A DNA stretch of 64,000 nucleotides from Chrysaora quinquecirrha. Taxonomy: Eukaryota; Cnidaria; Scyphozoa; Semaeostomeae; Pelagiidae. This document shows positions 50,795 through 61,825 of the stretch, in pieces (the first letter of the stretch is position 1; each line of letters starts with the position of its first letter). The stretch spans positions 229,598 to 293,597 of the forward strand of contig JACTAT010000348.1 of assembly GCA_014526335.1 (NCBI GenBank), given 5' to 3'. The notes under the pieces were generated by a model. It had not been told where the DNA came from, ran no database searches, and worked only from the letters and a program-made list of their open reading frames with translations. A program made the translations under genes and the position numbers.

Positions 50795-52895
50795 TCAATA
50801 ATATTTGTAGCAAATTTGGATGTTCCAGGTTTTGTTTAAATGAAGTCCACTATTGTTCAAATCAGAGAAGGTTATATTATCGTTGTCAATGAAAATTAGT
50901 TCTTTTTTGGTGCACAGGTCTTTTAGGAGATGGTTGGCTCTGGCAATTTCTTGGTTGCAGTGAGGGTTGTCTTGACAATGGATGATGCTTGAGATGAAGA
51001 TTTTTGTATTTGGTTATTGAGAAGAAACATTGTTGGCTAGGTTGATGATGTTGGTAGATATTCTGTCAGCATTGTGCTCTCTTAGGTCATTGGTGCCTCC
51101 ATGAATGTTAATGCCATCAGGGGATCTTTGAATGCTTGGAATTATGTGATGGGACAGGTCATTTGTTGTGGCTCCTGAAATGCTTATGGATTTGGAAGAA
51201 GATATTCTTGGTAACATTTTATATGGTTGAAGTCCCTTTGTCATGGAATCTCCAACCACATAAATTGTTTTCTTTTGTGAATTTAAGGGCTGTTTTGGAA
51301 GTGTTTGATGATTGGGTTGATGATGATGTGATATGGTGTTGATGGTTAGTGGTTTGTTTTGGTTTGGAATAGTTTTTGGTGCAGTGTTTGTGTTGGTTGT
51401 TTGCTTCAATGGATTTCGATTGATATAATTCTCAGTTAGTGGTTGGTAATAGTTGTTGTGTTGGAAATTTGGAGTAGGAATTGGAATTGGTGGTGGGACA
51501 TGATTTCTTTTCACTGATTTCCATTGCTGTGTGTTTGTTTTATTCATTTCTTTAAGGTTATCTTTCAAAATCCAAATCTCATTCTTTAATTTTTCATTTT
51601 CTTTTTCCAGTTCTCTGTTCTTGTCATACTGTATTGATAATTCTGTATAAATTGGTTCTAGTGTTGTTGATCTTAAAGGTGTAGGTGTAGGTGTAGGTGT
51701 CTCTTTATTTCTTAGTTCCTTCGTTTCTTTTAAATGTTTTCTAATGTAAAAAATTTCCTTCCATAACAGTAAATGCTCATCTTCTTTTTCATCTTTTTTT
51801 TATTTTACTTGGAATGATGGAGTTTTCAGTGATGAGAGAGCAGGGGTATTTGTAAAGAAATCAGTGATTTGGCATGAGGGTGGATTGTTAAAAAGGAAAG
51901 AGTTGTTTTGAGGTGTACTTGGTGGGGAATTTGGCGCTGTATCATGAGTTGTGATACCCAAGATTGGTATTGATTCTGGTTCAAGGTGGTCAGGGTTAAT
52001 TGTATGTAAAGGAGGATTTTGTAATTGACTAATTCTGGCATGTATTGAAGGAATGTATTTTTGAATGAATATATCAGTGTCTTGGCAAACAAAGCAGATT
52101 GTGGCAGTTGGTGTATGGACATGAACTTTGGCCCAGGGTGGATCATCTGGATTTTCAGCATGTGATATGTTAATTTGAATTTCTTCATATCTCTTGGTAG
52201 CTTTCTTTTTTCCTTTTCTTTTACACTGGAGGTCTAGCGAGGATACATTGTACTCATCTTTATCTCCAAGAGAAATGAAGAATTCATCATGGATGGCAAG
52301 GATGTAATTGGCAAGGTCTGTGTATGTAGTTGCAATGTGATGGTGTTTGACATTGTTTAATTCTTTTAGGTAGGTTGAATGATTTTCTGGTGGAATGGGC
52401 ATGTTTGGGTCGATTTGGTGTGTGTTAATTATAGATTTGGTGTCCGTGAAAATATGCGGTGGTTTTTGATCAGGTTTGGCTGCAGCACAAGTGTCGGTTA
52501 CTTTTGATGTTTTCCTGTGAATCGTCCTCCATGCACTCTTTGCAGGTTGAGCAGATGTCTTCTTCTATTTCAGATTGATTTTTATTACAACTTTGGCAGT
52601 TGCTGCTTGGCCCTGGATTCGATTCTATGTCTCCTCCAAGTAACAGAAGCATTAAGAAAAAACTTTTAGTTTTCCCGCCATTTTTTGCAGGCCTAGCTTC
52701 TCTCATCGGCTTTTTGACTTTTGATACATTTATCCATAGACCGAGCTGTTTATTTCCATTAATCTGACTATCTCTATCTATTCCTGTCATTTTATTTTCA
52801 AATCTTATGCTGTATTTTGCGCATATTTGCACAAAATACGAACATAATAATATAACGGATAGCGCGCCTTTCCACGCCATGTCTGCTTGAATCAA
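50795..52895 (-). pseudogene. CR1-like LINE ORF1: 2A peptide, Cys-rich segment, SGNH esterase
   Basis: ATG at 52895. The first 95 residues end at a 2A sequence (LLLLGGDIESNPGP). A Cys-rich stretch (CQSCNK, CSTCKECM) follows. A frameshift near 52500-52560 leads into the frame 52402-51800 (NPDDPPWAKVHVHTP, ICFVCQDTDIFIQKYIPSIH). A TAA at 51800 interrupts a frame that continues through an acidic coiled coil (KNRELEKENEKLKNEIW) and a TPTPTPTP run to an SGNH hydrolase: IYVVGDSMTKGL (Ser), GATTND, IHGGTNDLR (Asn), and after one more stop (51014) SDLNNSGLHLN (Asp/His). The end is at about 50795. ORF1 esterases of CR1 elements are thought to act in RNP or membrane steps. Confidence 0.8.
52608..52634 (-). 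other. 2A ribosome-skipping peptide GDIESNPGP in LINE ORF1
   Basis: The codons spell GDIESNPGP, matching the 2A consensus D-x-E-x-N-P-G-P, preceded by a leucine-rich stretch as in active 2As. The ribosome would separate the chain between Gly and Pro, releasing a 95-residue leader from the rest of ORF1. 2As at the start of LINE ORF1s are known from several invertebrates. Confidence 0.85.
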
Positions 52896-52900
52896 ACTGA

Positions 52901-55040
52901 TTGAAACAGATTGACCCTGAGTGAAACAGATCGAAGATCCGAGCTGTTGTGAAATTTAAGCTCTTTGTTCTTCACATTATCTGTAACTGTAGAATGGTTT
53001 ATTGTGACCACACAGAAAACAAGCACATGTGGAGCTTCACTGTTTGGCGGTTCACAGCTTCAGCATGGAGATAAGTTCAGACAGGTAAATATTTTTACCA
53101 TATTTTGGATGCTTTTTTATGTTGCTCGACACTCTCTTTTGATAGGGTCGCGCTTGATAAGAACCGTGAGCCTCAAGTTGTCATAAATCCAGGTGAAAGA
53201 TTAAATAACGATGCTTCGACAATATGGTATATTTGAAAAATTAAAATGATAAATTATATCGTGGCAGCATCTCTTGAGATAACATTCAAAATCTTTCGAC
53301 ATTTCATATTGTCATGCACGTTTTTTCATTAGGAACACCTTTATAAGGCTGCAAATTCCCAAAAAAAATTAAAGATAGGTTGAGCCTGTTGTCAAACATA
53401 TTCCACAACAAGGATTCCTTCTAAAAAAACGTGTACTGTATCTACAATCTCTTACAAAATTGTTTAACCCCTGTATAGAAAATCTATTTTTTGTTTGTCC
53501 CCCCTCCCCCTTTTTAATGTTGAGTCTGATGTCACTGTCTGTGCTGAGTATGCTTGACTATAGAGTTAATTTTATATACAATTCAACATTGATATGGGGG
53601 GAGGGGGAGAAATACTCAAGGAAAACAGGTGAAGTGGTAGTGGTCCAGCAGTTTTGTAAGTGATTGTAGACTTCCAAAATTGTTTTAAAACACCAAAGGT
53701 ATACCATTACGAAAGTAATCAAGCCAAATGTAGCAATTAATGAGCATAGGGACAGGAGTGAAAGGTAAGGGTGAGGCTGATAGGGCTGATATTTAGCACA
53801 TACTTTTATAATACATAGGAATGTAAAAATTAAATTCCCAATTTTTCAGATTTTGACTATTGAAACTTTTAGTTTCTTAGACTTAATATCAATTTTGGTG
53901 ACAAAGTAATGCCTGAATGGTGACGAAGTTTACCTGAATGATCTGAATGAGTTTGCAATAAGAAACCCCTAAGAAACCAAGACTCCTAAATACACACAAA
54001 TACAAATAAAACATATTTTCTGTACGGTAAAGAGCTAAGGCAAGAAACTGGTCACCTCATGATATCACACAAGTCGTATTTATTGCTTTTGAGTCTATCC
54101 TGGATGCTCAAACTACTCTGAGCAAACAGCTCAAGGGTTGTTGTTGTTGTTGCTGTTGTGAAGAGTGGGACTCAGGTAATAAGTCTAGCCAAAGACTGCT
54201 ATGAGTCTTTGGAACGAAAGTGGTAACTACTTACATCAAATGGAGGCTATGATGTAGCAAGCACATTTTCTCATAATTGTGCCTTATGTAGTATGAACAC
54301 AATTCTGTAGTATGAACACATATTTTAACAGGAATCCTAACCCCCTTTGTGACTGTAGCACACTGTAGAATATCCCTCCTAGTATAAGATTATTATCAAA
54401 CCAGTAAATGATCTTTTGCTAATGTTGCATTCTGAATAAACTTAGGGTGAAAATAGGCAGAGGGGTGAACACCATCAGAAGAACATAAATGATGGGTCAA
54501 ATATCAACTGCATATATTTCTTTGAGAGAGACACTACTTCTTCTAAACCAAATGTTTCTCTGCAAAGTAATAAACAAAGGGGGGTGGAAAGGACTCTGGA
54601 ATCCCAAGAACCTGATAACTTTGCAGGCAACTTGATTTTGTTTGATGTTCCCCTTCATGAAAGGTAATACCTAAGCATTATGTACAGGGAATTCCTGCTC
54701 TTTTTATATTCTGTAAAAAAATGGTTACTCTGGGTTAATTTCATTGGATATCCAATGTATCTTAATTTGACATCACTGCAGCAATCTACTAAATCAAACT
54801 TCTATAGTAAACTTTATTTGCCTTTTGCAGCACAAACTGTCAAGTAAAATTTTAAGGATGGGAAGAACATGAGCAGATTGGAGGGCAGAGCAGTGGAAGT
54901 GAAGTTGAAAGTGAGTTTTGTGTAAAGTTGGTAAAGTCTATTCATTATGTCTCCTCTTATCATTCAGAAGTTCGAATTTCTGCCTCTCCACAGGCTTTAG
55001 TTCATATGTTCAACCACTTAGACAAAATAAAGCAATATAT
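52901..55040. other. No gene recognised apart from a possible first exon
   Basis: Between the LINE and the SWIM/YqaJ gene. A small frame at about 52990-53080 ends at AG followed by GTAAATAT, a possible donor, but no domain is visible. A G/C-rich hairpin lies at 53499-53609. The rest is AT-rich and non-coding. Confidence 0.4.
53499..53609. repeat. C-rich/G-rich inverted repeat
   Basis: CCCCCCTCCCCC plus AATGTTGA on the left (53499-53523) and TTCAACATTGATATGGGGGG on the right (53582-53601). The same CAATGTTGA/poly-C pattern occurs in the hairpin at 41199-41264. Confidence 0.65.
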
Positions 55041-55048
55041 AATAAAAG

Positions 55049-56570
55049 GTGCCGTCCCATGTTCAACAGAATGTGACTTTTGTCATCGACATCAGCTCTT
55101 TAGATGACAAAAATGACATTGCTGTCAATGCGTTCAAGTGGACACACGTAAAGACATACATTCTTTCTGGAGAAGCAGTAGATGGTAAATTTTCAAAAGG
55201 TAACAATGTCAATAAAGTAAGAATGGTAAAGAGAATCTGGAAATGTTAAGGAAATGAAGATCTCCAGAAGTATATAACAGCAGTTTATCCCCCTGGCGTT
55301 CCCTGCTCTAATCCGAAAAATCCATACGAAAGTTGTAATAATAACGTCATACTTCAGTATCAATTCACAAATGGAGAACGGTCGATTAAGCCAGCTAAAA
55401 AACATAGATTTTACCCTAGTATCAAGACCAAAATAGCCAGTGAGATAAAAAAGGGGCTGGCCCAAAAAAAGCACTGTACAACACTTAGCAATCATTTGGT
55501 GGTTTGGTAAATGCCAAAAATCCTAGTTATATCGCTAGCCATTCAACTGCCACCACTCTCTCTCAAAAGTTGGCCTCCTCAAAGTCTCATATTGATCCTT
55601 TACATGCAATTGTCAAGAGGCAACATGAACAAGGAAAGCACAAGCAAGGAATAATACGGAGAGTTATTTTTGATGAAGTATCCTACTCAGTTGTCTTGTT
55701 CTCAGAAAGAATAATTGAAAACATGGCTAACTTCTGCTGCACCGGAAATACGATTTACAAATTGCCCTTTTGCACTGACATAACATTCAATTTGATGAAA
55801 GCTCCTCCTTGTTTTGCTCTTGTTGGTACATTCAGCAACATGTTGTTGATTTCAAAAAGAACGAAAAAACCTCCGGTTCTTCTTGGTCCTGTTCTTTTCT
55901 GCCACTTTCGAAATGAGAATGTGGCGAAACAGTACTTTGACCCAATTGTGAACGCATATCCTGGGCTTGAATACCACTTACAACTTGTTGGTACAGATGG
56001 AGAGAAGGCTTTGGGCAACATGGCCTGCAAAACATTTGGATCCGCGTTGCTTCTTCTTTGTAGAAGGCATGCAGAGCAGAATGTTCGCGACCACATAAAG
56101 GGTTTGCCTGCAAAAGCAAAAGAAGTGATATATGAAGATATATTTGAGTCTGCAATGAAATCTGGTTTAATAGATGCTGCTGTAACCTTTGAAGACTACC
56201 ACGAACATGTTGAAGAGACTTGTTGGCGATGGTCTTTAGCTTTTGGTGATGAAGGTAAAAAGCTCAGCAATTATTTTAGAAAGAACAAAGCTGATGAGTT
56301 TAAATACCACGTAAGCACTGCTGTAGTCTTAAGTGCTGGGTTATCCGATCCTGATTGGAAGTTTTACAATAATGGCTGTGAGTCCATAAACAGCGTGGTG
56401 AGATTTGGCAAGAACGAGAAAAGGTTGATCTCGCTACATTCTCCAACTGCTATAAATAAGTCTTGGAAAGCCAAGAGAGAAATGTGTTAAAGGCATTCCT
56501 TAACCTTGATAGTCTATACCAAGTGAAGGAAGATTTTGCCTGTAATAAATTGCCTTTTTCTGAATACAAT
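55049..56570 (+). pseudogene. Transposase-like (MULE-type RNase H fold) N-terminal part of a SWIM/YqaJ protein
   Basis: A frame from about 55049 (VTFVIDISSLDDKND, WTHVKTYILSGEAV) passes one stop at 55247 and reaches KHRFYPSIKTKIASEIKKGL. At the repeated TTGGTGGTTTGG near 55495 it shifts by one, then continues as GLVNAKNPSYIASHSTATTL. The core has FCTDITFNLMKAPPCFALVG, LLGPVLFCHFRN, LVGTDGEKALGN and LCRRHAEQNV. The D...D pattern followed by CxxH resembles MULE-type transposase cores. Another shift near 56460 continues as LKAFLNLDSLYQVKED to a stop at about 56570. Broken in at least four places. The family is multicopy in cnidarian genomes (from memory). Confidence 0.65.
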
Positions 56571-57675
56571 TAACTTTCAACAGATGAAAAAGGACAGACA
56601 AAGCTAAGTTTGTTAAACATTCTTGTGGATGAGAAGTGATACAAGGATGTGATGTATTTCAAGGCTTGCCTGTTTGCTCTGAAAAGGTCCAGACATCAGA
56701 ACCAAAATACCACAGAAGGAATTCAAAACCAGGCGTCTCATAAAGAAACAATAGAAATTGGTGCAGAAAAATCTGTTGAAGAATGCAGTGATGCAGTGTT
56801 TCAAAGTCGAGATGTTGAGAAAGATTGTGCGTTGTCAAGCGAACCAAACCAAGCATCGTCAGAACTTATGACGTTTTTACTTCAAGATGCATGTCCTCAA
56901 GACACATTAGAAGAGATAGAGGGAACAGTTCAGAAGACCCACATGCTGCTTGGAGCAGACCAAATAAGAATGGGCTTTGCAGAGCAATCTTACTTGGTGA
57001 AATCCTTCAGTTCACCTAGTCATCCGCACTCTGTCACTATTAAAGCAAATTCTGCAATTTCCTGCGATGCAAATTGTGAAAGTTTCAAAAGAAGCTGTTA
57101 TTGTAGCCATACGCTATCATTTTTTGTGGCAGCAGGTATTCTTAATGAGTATTGCAAATGCTTAAAGCGTTGTAATCCACAGACATTCACACAGATGGCT
57201 TCCAAAGGAGTTGAGATGAAGAAAAGTGGAAGGAAGGCACCTCGTCAAAGAAAAAGAGCACTGAAAAGTCGTCCATCAATCCCTACAGACCAGATCACAA
57301 GAAAAACTATTCAAGCAGTAACGAAACCACCATCATCAAGCACTTTTATACCTTCAAGACCGAGTACAAGCTTACTGAACCTGACCTACGGAATACCCAA
57401 ACAACGTACACGTGAATTCTGTACCTCTTTGGCCAGTGGCAAGCAATTTCGCACCTGAAATGTTGGCAGCAACAGCAGCAGGCTCATACCAACCAATATC
57501 AAGGCAGACAGTTGCTCAAGAGAGAATCAGCTCGATGAGCATGGCCAGCTTTGTACCACTACTACAACAAGCAATATTTAGCCCAAACCAACAATATCAA
57601 AGTTACAAACAGCCACAAAATACAGGTATGTCTGTTAACCCATATTTTTTACCAAGTGCCTATCAGTTTGTGTAA
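56571..57675 (+). pseudogene. SWIM zinc-finger part of the same protein
   Basis: Continues in the same frame past TGA at about 56638: MMYFKACLFALKRSRHQNQN and so on. The SWIM finger is near 57060-57115: ISCDANCESFKRSCYCSHTL, i.e. C-x3-C...C-x-C-x-H, a nucleic-acid-binding finger common in MULE transposases. A basic Lys/Arg-rich segment follows (KKSGRKAPRQRKRALKSR). The frame ends at 57458. A second overlapping frame (57412-57675, QPISRQTVAQERISSM and QAIFSPNQQYQSYKQPQN) may be the true low-complexity continuation, implying another 1-nt shift or a splice. Confidence 0.65.
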
Positions 57676-57939
57676 GATCAGGGAACAGTCCAAAGTCTTC
57701 CTACTGTCAGCTTTTCTAATCGATACCATGCATTAGTTTCACCTTGTCACTGCTTGCCATCCAAGCCAAGTATAGCTGAGTCAAAACATCCATATGTTTT
57801 GACATAGATAAAGGGCAACATTAGAAAATGTAATGGATGTGAATGATCCTTTTCTGACACATCAACTGAAAATGTTGATTGATGCTATGTAATAGCAAGA
57901 AAAGAGACTGATGTTTATCCTTGTTTATTTGCCAATGGA

Positions 57940-58365
57940 AGCAAATGCTGGAGTTTACTTGAATATAAGGTGCATATCAATGCGGCACAAAAAGTTTTCA
58001 AATCAATTCCTGCTCTCGAATATGGACGCTCCATGGAGAAAGAAGCTTTCAACTACTTTTCGAAATTGCACAAAAAGGGGCACAAAAATGTAAAGACTCT
58101 TGAATGTGGGCTATATCTGTGCAGAGAATCGCCTTCTATAGGTGGTAGCCCAGACTGTATTGTAACTTGTGATTGCTGTGGGTCATTTTGTTTAGAGGTA
58201 AAATGCCCATATTCAATAAGGTATACATCTCCTGCTGAAAGTAGGGTTAAAATCAACCATAACCACAAGTACTTCACCCAGTGCCAAGTGCAAATAGCAG
58301 CAACTAGGCTGCATTACTGCTATTTTTTTGTATGGACAGCTGATGGGTTTCATATGGAAAGTTAG
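57940..58365 (+). CDS. YqaJ-type (PD-(D/E)xK) exonuclease domain
   Basis: Open frame from about 57960 (YKVHINAAQKVFKSIPALEYGRSMEKEAFNY in pieces), stop at 58363-58365. Nuclease residues: Glu in GRSMEKEAFNYF, Asp in SIGGSPDCIV, Glu and Lys in FCLEVKCPYS, and a C-terminal YFTQCQVQIAATRLHYCYFF, the Gln-containing helix of the family. This matches the lambda-exonuclease/YqaJ superfamily, which degrades or processes DNA ends. The domain looks complete and uninterrupted, unlike the upstream parts, and is probably the last exon of that gene. It may act in DNA processing during transposition; this is inferred. Confidence 0.75.
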   Translation, partial: SKCWSLLEYKVHINAAQKVFKSIPALEYGRSMEKEAFNYFSKLHKKGHKNVKTLECGLYLCRESPSIGGSPDCIVTCDCCGSFCLEVKCPYSIRYTSPAESRVKINHNHKYFTQCQVQIAATRLHYCYFFVWTADGFHMES

Positions 58366-58866
58366 AACTGAATGTGGTGTACTGGTCATCAGTCAAGGAC
58401 GTTATTGGACAGTTTTACAATAGAATTGACATTCCTTCTTTATTTAATTAGGACTTATTCTCTTTTTGTTACCTATTTTATGAAAATTGATAGCTTGGTA
58501 AAGAACTTGGAAAGTTTTTAAGTTTACTCTATTGAAGAATTTTTCAGGAGTGCCACAAAATTTGATTTTTACAGACCTTTGTATTTGAAAATTAATTGTA
58601 TTTGTTAATTAAATTGTTAATTAAAAGCAAGCTGGTACTTTTTTAATGAAGGAAACCTTATTTAAATCCAAAATAAGCTAAATTTTTTGGCATTTAACTT
58701 AGCCATGAAAACGCTTTGCTACCAAGGCACAAGATCTGAGTTGCCAAAGTAACTTTTGGGTCAAAGCACTACAAAAATAGAAACAATATCGTAATCTGTT
58801 GGCATGCTTTTATTTAAAAACTAGAACCACTGAAATGTACAAAGTATAGAGAGTTAAGACATTTAT
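58366..58866. other. Intergenic between convergent genes
   Basis: AT-rich sequence between the stops of the YqaJ and DDE_4 genes; no structure seen. Confidence 0.4.
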
Positions 58867-59240
58867 CTATTTTTCTTTAGTCAATGGAGCTTGCAAGTTA
58901 CACAAGGCTGCACAAGGGCGTACAATGTCATAAATTAATGGCCAGATGTTTTTTAGAACTTTGAAGCCTTTCATTCTATTTATTGCTCTTTCTACATGTA
59001 TTCTAAGATTTGCAACTTCTCTGGTGTGTTGACATTCTGAAGACGTCATCTGGGATTTCATTCTTGCACCTGGAGGAACGCTTAATGTACAGTTGTGATA
59101 AAGAAGGTCCTCCATTATCTGAAAGCCACAATCAGCCATAACTTCATCTCTGCATCTGAGGTGACTGTAAAATGCACTGTCCTGGCAGATAGATTTATCT
59201 GATGCTCTTCCTCCATAACAATCAAAGGTCCTCCATAACT
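58867..59240 (-). pseudogene. DDE_Tnp_4-type transposase, C-terminal part
   Basis: Minus strand: FDCYGGRASDKSICQDSAFY (catalytic Asp), EVMADCGFQIMEDLLYH, LSVPPGARMKSQM, REVANLRIHVERAINRMKGF (catalytic Glu), PCAALCNLQAPL, stop at 58867. This is the last third of the DDE_4 family (Harbinger/ISL2EU group). The part with the first Asp is missing: upstream sequence changes abruptly at about 59240, where GGTCCTCCATAAC is repeated twice. Truncated, so inactive. Confidence 0.8.
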
Positions 59241-59310
59241 GGTTTTTTTGTGCTATCAGCTTATTTTTGTTTTGACAGGGACTACAGATTTCGGGTATGG
59301 GCTCATCATC

Positions 59311-59754
59311 TTACAGTTCATGGTTGGTTGGATTCTGATATAGTTTTTTCAGAAATGGTATTTGTTGGCCTAAGACAAGTTTTTTTTGGAACAGGTTGGC
59401 AAAACAAAACTCTCCCCTTTTGGGAGCTCTTCTCTCATAGCCAAGGTTTAGGGATGGATCTGGGTTTTCCAGAGTTGGTTTGCCATCAACCAAATGCTCT
59501 GAACAGACCATGTCGCTGCTTCCAGGTGACCAAGCAGCACCCTTTTCAGTTTCTCTCTTCATCAGTTTGATCCACTCTTCTCTTTGATCCAAGTTAAGTA
59601 ACACACTTGGAAATCTGTGAAGACTGAATGGTTGGCTGCAGCTGCACTCTTGATGGGTTAAGCCTTCGTGAATCAAGCATGACTCTTTCTTCCACTTCTT
59701 CAGCCTGTAATTGCTGTTTTTACAGACATAAACCGCACAGTTTCCATTTACCAT
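59311..59754 (-). CDS. THAP zinc-finger protein N-terminus
   Basis: ATG at 59754. THAP C2CH signature: GNCAVYVCKNSN (Cys-x4-Cys), FSLHRFPSVLLNLDQREEWI, VCSEHLVDGKPTLENPDPSL (Cys-x2-His), then LNLGYERR. THAP fingers bind element ends in several transposon groups, and in ISL2EU/Harbinger-like proteins they precede a DDE_4 domain. That domain follows here in reduced form, 70 bp downstream on the same strand. The codons after about 59420 may be intronic. Upstream in-frame codons to 59898 are open but weak. With the convergent SWIM/YqaJ gene it forms a two-gene cassette. Confidence 0.75.
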   Translation of the reverse strand: MVNGNCAVYVCKNSNYRLKKWKKESCLIHEGLTHQECSCSQPFSLHRFPSVLLNLDQREEWIKLMKRETEKGAAWSPGSSDMVCSEHLVDGKPTLENPDPSLNLGYERRAPKRGEFCFANLFQKKLVLGQQIPFLKKLYQNPTNHEL

Positions 59755-60611
59755 CTTCTCAGTATTAGAAAAAAAGTTGAGCCACCAGATGATAGCAGAG
59801 ACTATAGGCCTTGAAGTGAAGTGGACTCGCACGATCTTACGTTTGGCATTCGTAAAAGGAAGCAAAATTTGTGGCCTGCTAGAGCTAAGTACTTGCAAGA
59901 GCTTTTAAGAAAACTGTTCCGAAGATAACAGACCACAAGAAACAAGAAAATCACAAAATCTATCAACATAACTCACCCAAACTTCGTCTTCAAACTTCCA
60001 ACTCACTGCAAACACAACGTCGCCAACGCGGTGAAGCACAATTTTTCACTCCAAATCTCGGCCCAGGCTTCCACGCGAAATGGAGGCCGCAGTTTGTTGA
60101 AAAGGGTATAGTGACAATTTTCAACATGGATGCTATGGTAACATTATTAATAACCTTGGAAACTACCACATCGCGAGTTCCGCAGATAATTTTTAGGAAA
60201 AGTCATAAAACATTCATCCACTTTCTTTCGTTCATGCCTTTGAGTAGTGTAAGGAAATGTACAGTAGCTGGGGGTAATTTTTGCAGGAAGGCGATGAATC
60301 GTCCATTGTTGCGCATTAGAATTCCAGAGTAATCTGAGGTGAAGATTTCTATTCGAAGGGATCTGGAGCACAGACTACAGTGTTTAGGCAGTGGAGGTGG
60401 AAAAACTGTGACTTTTGACAGGGTCTGTGAGGGATTTTTATAGATTGTCTCCAATTTTCTAGAATTGTCAAAGAGTTTTCTAGGACTTCAAGGACTTTTT
60501 TTAAATCCTCCCAGACTTTTTGGACTTTCCATGGAGTTCTGAAATCTCTGCGGACTTTTCAGACTTTGTACAAACGTAAAAATGTACGAGACTTTTGAAG
60601 TGATTTGCCCC
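59755..60611. other. No gene recognised
   Basis: Upstream of the THAP start there is a less AT-rich part (about 59980-60110, with several CpGs) that may be a promoter. No inverted terminus matching the left side of the cassette was found. Confidence 0.4.
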
Positions 60612-61825
60612 TCACAATAAACATTCCCTGTTTATTAAATGACGGGGAAAACCATTAACACTGCAAGCCTTACTCCCAACAAACATTTCCCGTTTATTAA
60701 ATGATGGGGAAAACCATAAGCACTGCAAGTCTTTACCCCCAACAAACATTCCCCGTTTATTAAATAATGGGAAAACCATTAACACTAACAGTCTTTACTC
60801 CCAACAAATATTCCCTGTTTATTAAATGACGGGGAAACCATTAACCCTCAAAGCCTTTACTCCCAACAAACATTCCCCCGTTTATTAAATGAGGGGGAAA
60901 CCATTAACACTGCAAGCCTTTACTCCCAACAAACATTCCCCTGTTTATTAAATGATGGGGAAAACCATTAACACTGCAAGCCTTTACTCCTAACAAACAT
61001 TTCCATGTTTATTGAATGACGGGGAAAGCATTAACATTGCAAGCCTTTACTTCCAACAAACATTCCCCATTTAGTAAATGATGGGGAAAACCATTAACAC
61101 TGCAAGCCTTTACTCCCAACAAAACATTTCCCGTTTATTAAATGATGGGGGGAACCATTAACACTGCATGTCTTTACTCATAACAAACTTTCCCTGTTTA
61201 TTAAATGATGGGGAAATCCATTAACACTCGAAGCCTTTACTCCCAAAAAACATTCCCCCGTTTATTTAATGACAGGGAAAACCATTAACACTGCCAGCCT
61301 TTACTCCCAACAAACATTCTCCGTTTGTCAAATGATGGGGACAACCATTAACACTGCAAGCCTTTACTCCCAACAAACATTCCCCGTTTACTAAATGAGG
61401 GAAACAAAGCCTTTACCCCCAACAGACATTCCCCGTTTATTAAAAGATGCAAAGAATACCCATTACCCCTGAACGAATATTGCCGATTTTTTAAAGGACA
61501 GAAACAAGGCCTTTACCTCCAACAAACATTCCCGTTTATTAGAAGATGGATAAGACACCCGTTACCCCTTCAACAAATATTGCTCGTTTAATAAAGAATG
61601 CAAGCAAAGCCTTTACCTCCATTCCCCATTTATTAAAAGATGGAAAGAATGTCTGTTATCCCTCAACAAATATTGCAAGTTTATTAAAAGATGGAAACAA
61701 AGCCTTTACCCCCAACAAACATTGCCTGTTTATTAAAAGATGGAATGAATACCCCTTACCCCTCAACCCATATTGTCCATTTAAAAGGACGGGAGCAAAG
61801 CCTTTACCCCTAACAAACATTGTCC
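60612..61825 (+). repeat. Satellite array, about 63-bp unit
   Basis: About 19 tandem units containing CATTCCCCGTTTATTAAATG, GGGGAAAACCATTAACACTG and CAAGCCTTTACTCCCAACAA. The first 13 or so units are regular. After about 61400 the units shorten and drift (TTTATTAAAAGATGGAAACA). The ORFs here are artefacts of the repeat. Confidence 0.9.

Larger units (their letters stand above)
47640..52900 (-). mobile_element. CR1-like non-LTR retrotransposon, nearly full length
   Basis: About 5.3 kb on the minus strand: ORF1 (2A peptide, Cys-rich motif, SGNH esterase) then ORF2 (APE endonuclease, RT, C-terminal Cys motif). An SGNH esterase in ORF1 and an APE nuclease point to the CR1 group. Both ORFs carry a few stops and frameshifts, so it is inactive but young enough to read. 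Confidence 0.85.

Noticed and set aside
51677..51705. GTAGGTGTAGGT tandem as a microsatellite locus
   Set aside because: It encodes the TPTPTPTP linker of the LINE ORF1 in frame.
60612..61825. CRISPR-like regular spacing in the 63-bp array
   Set aside because: The whole unit repeats with no unique spacers, in a eukaryotic sequence; it is a satellite.
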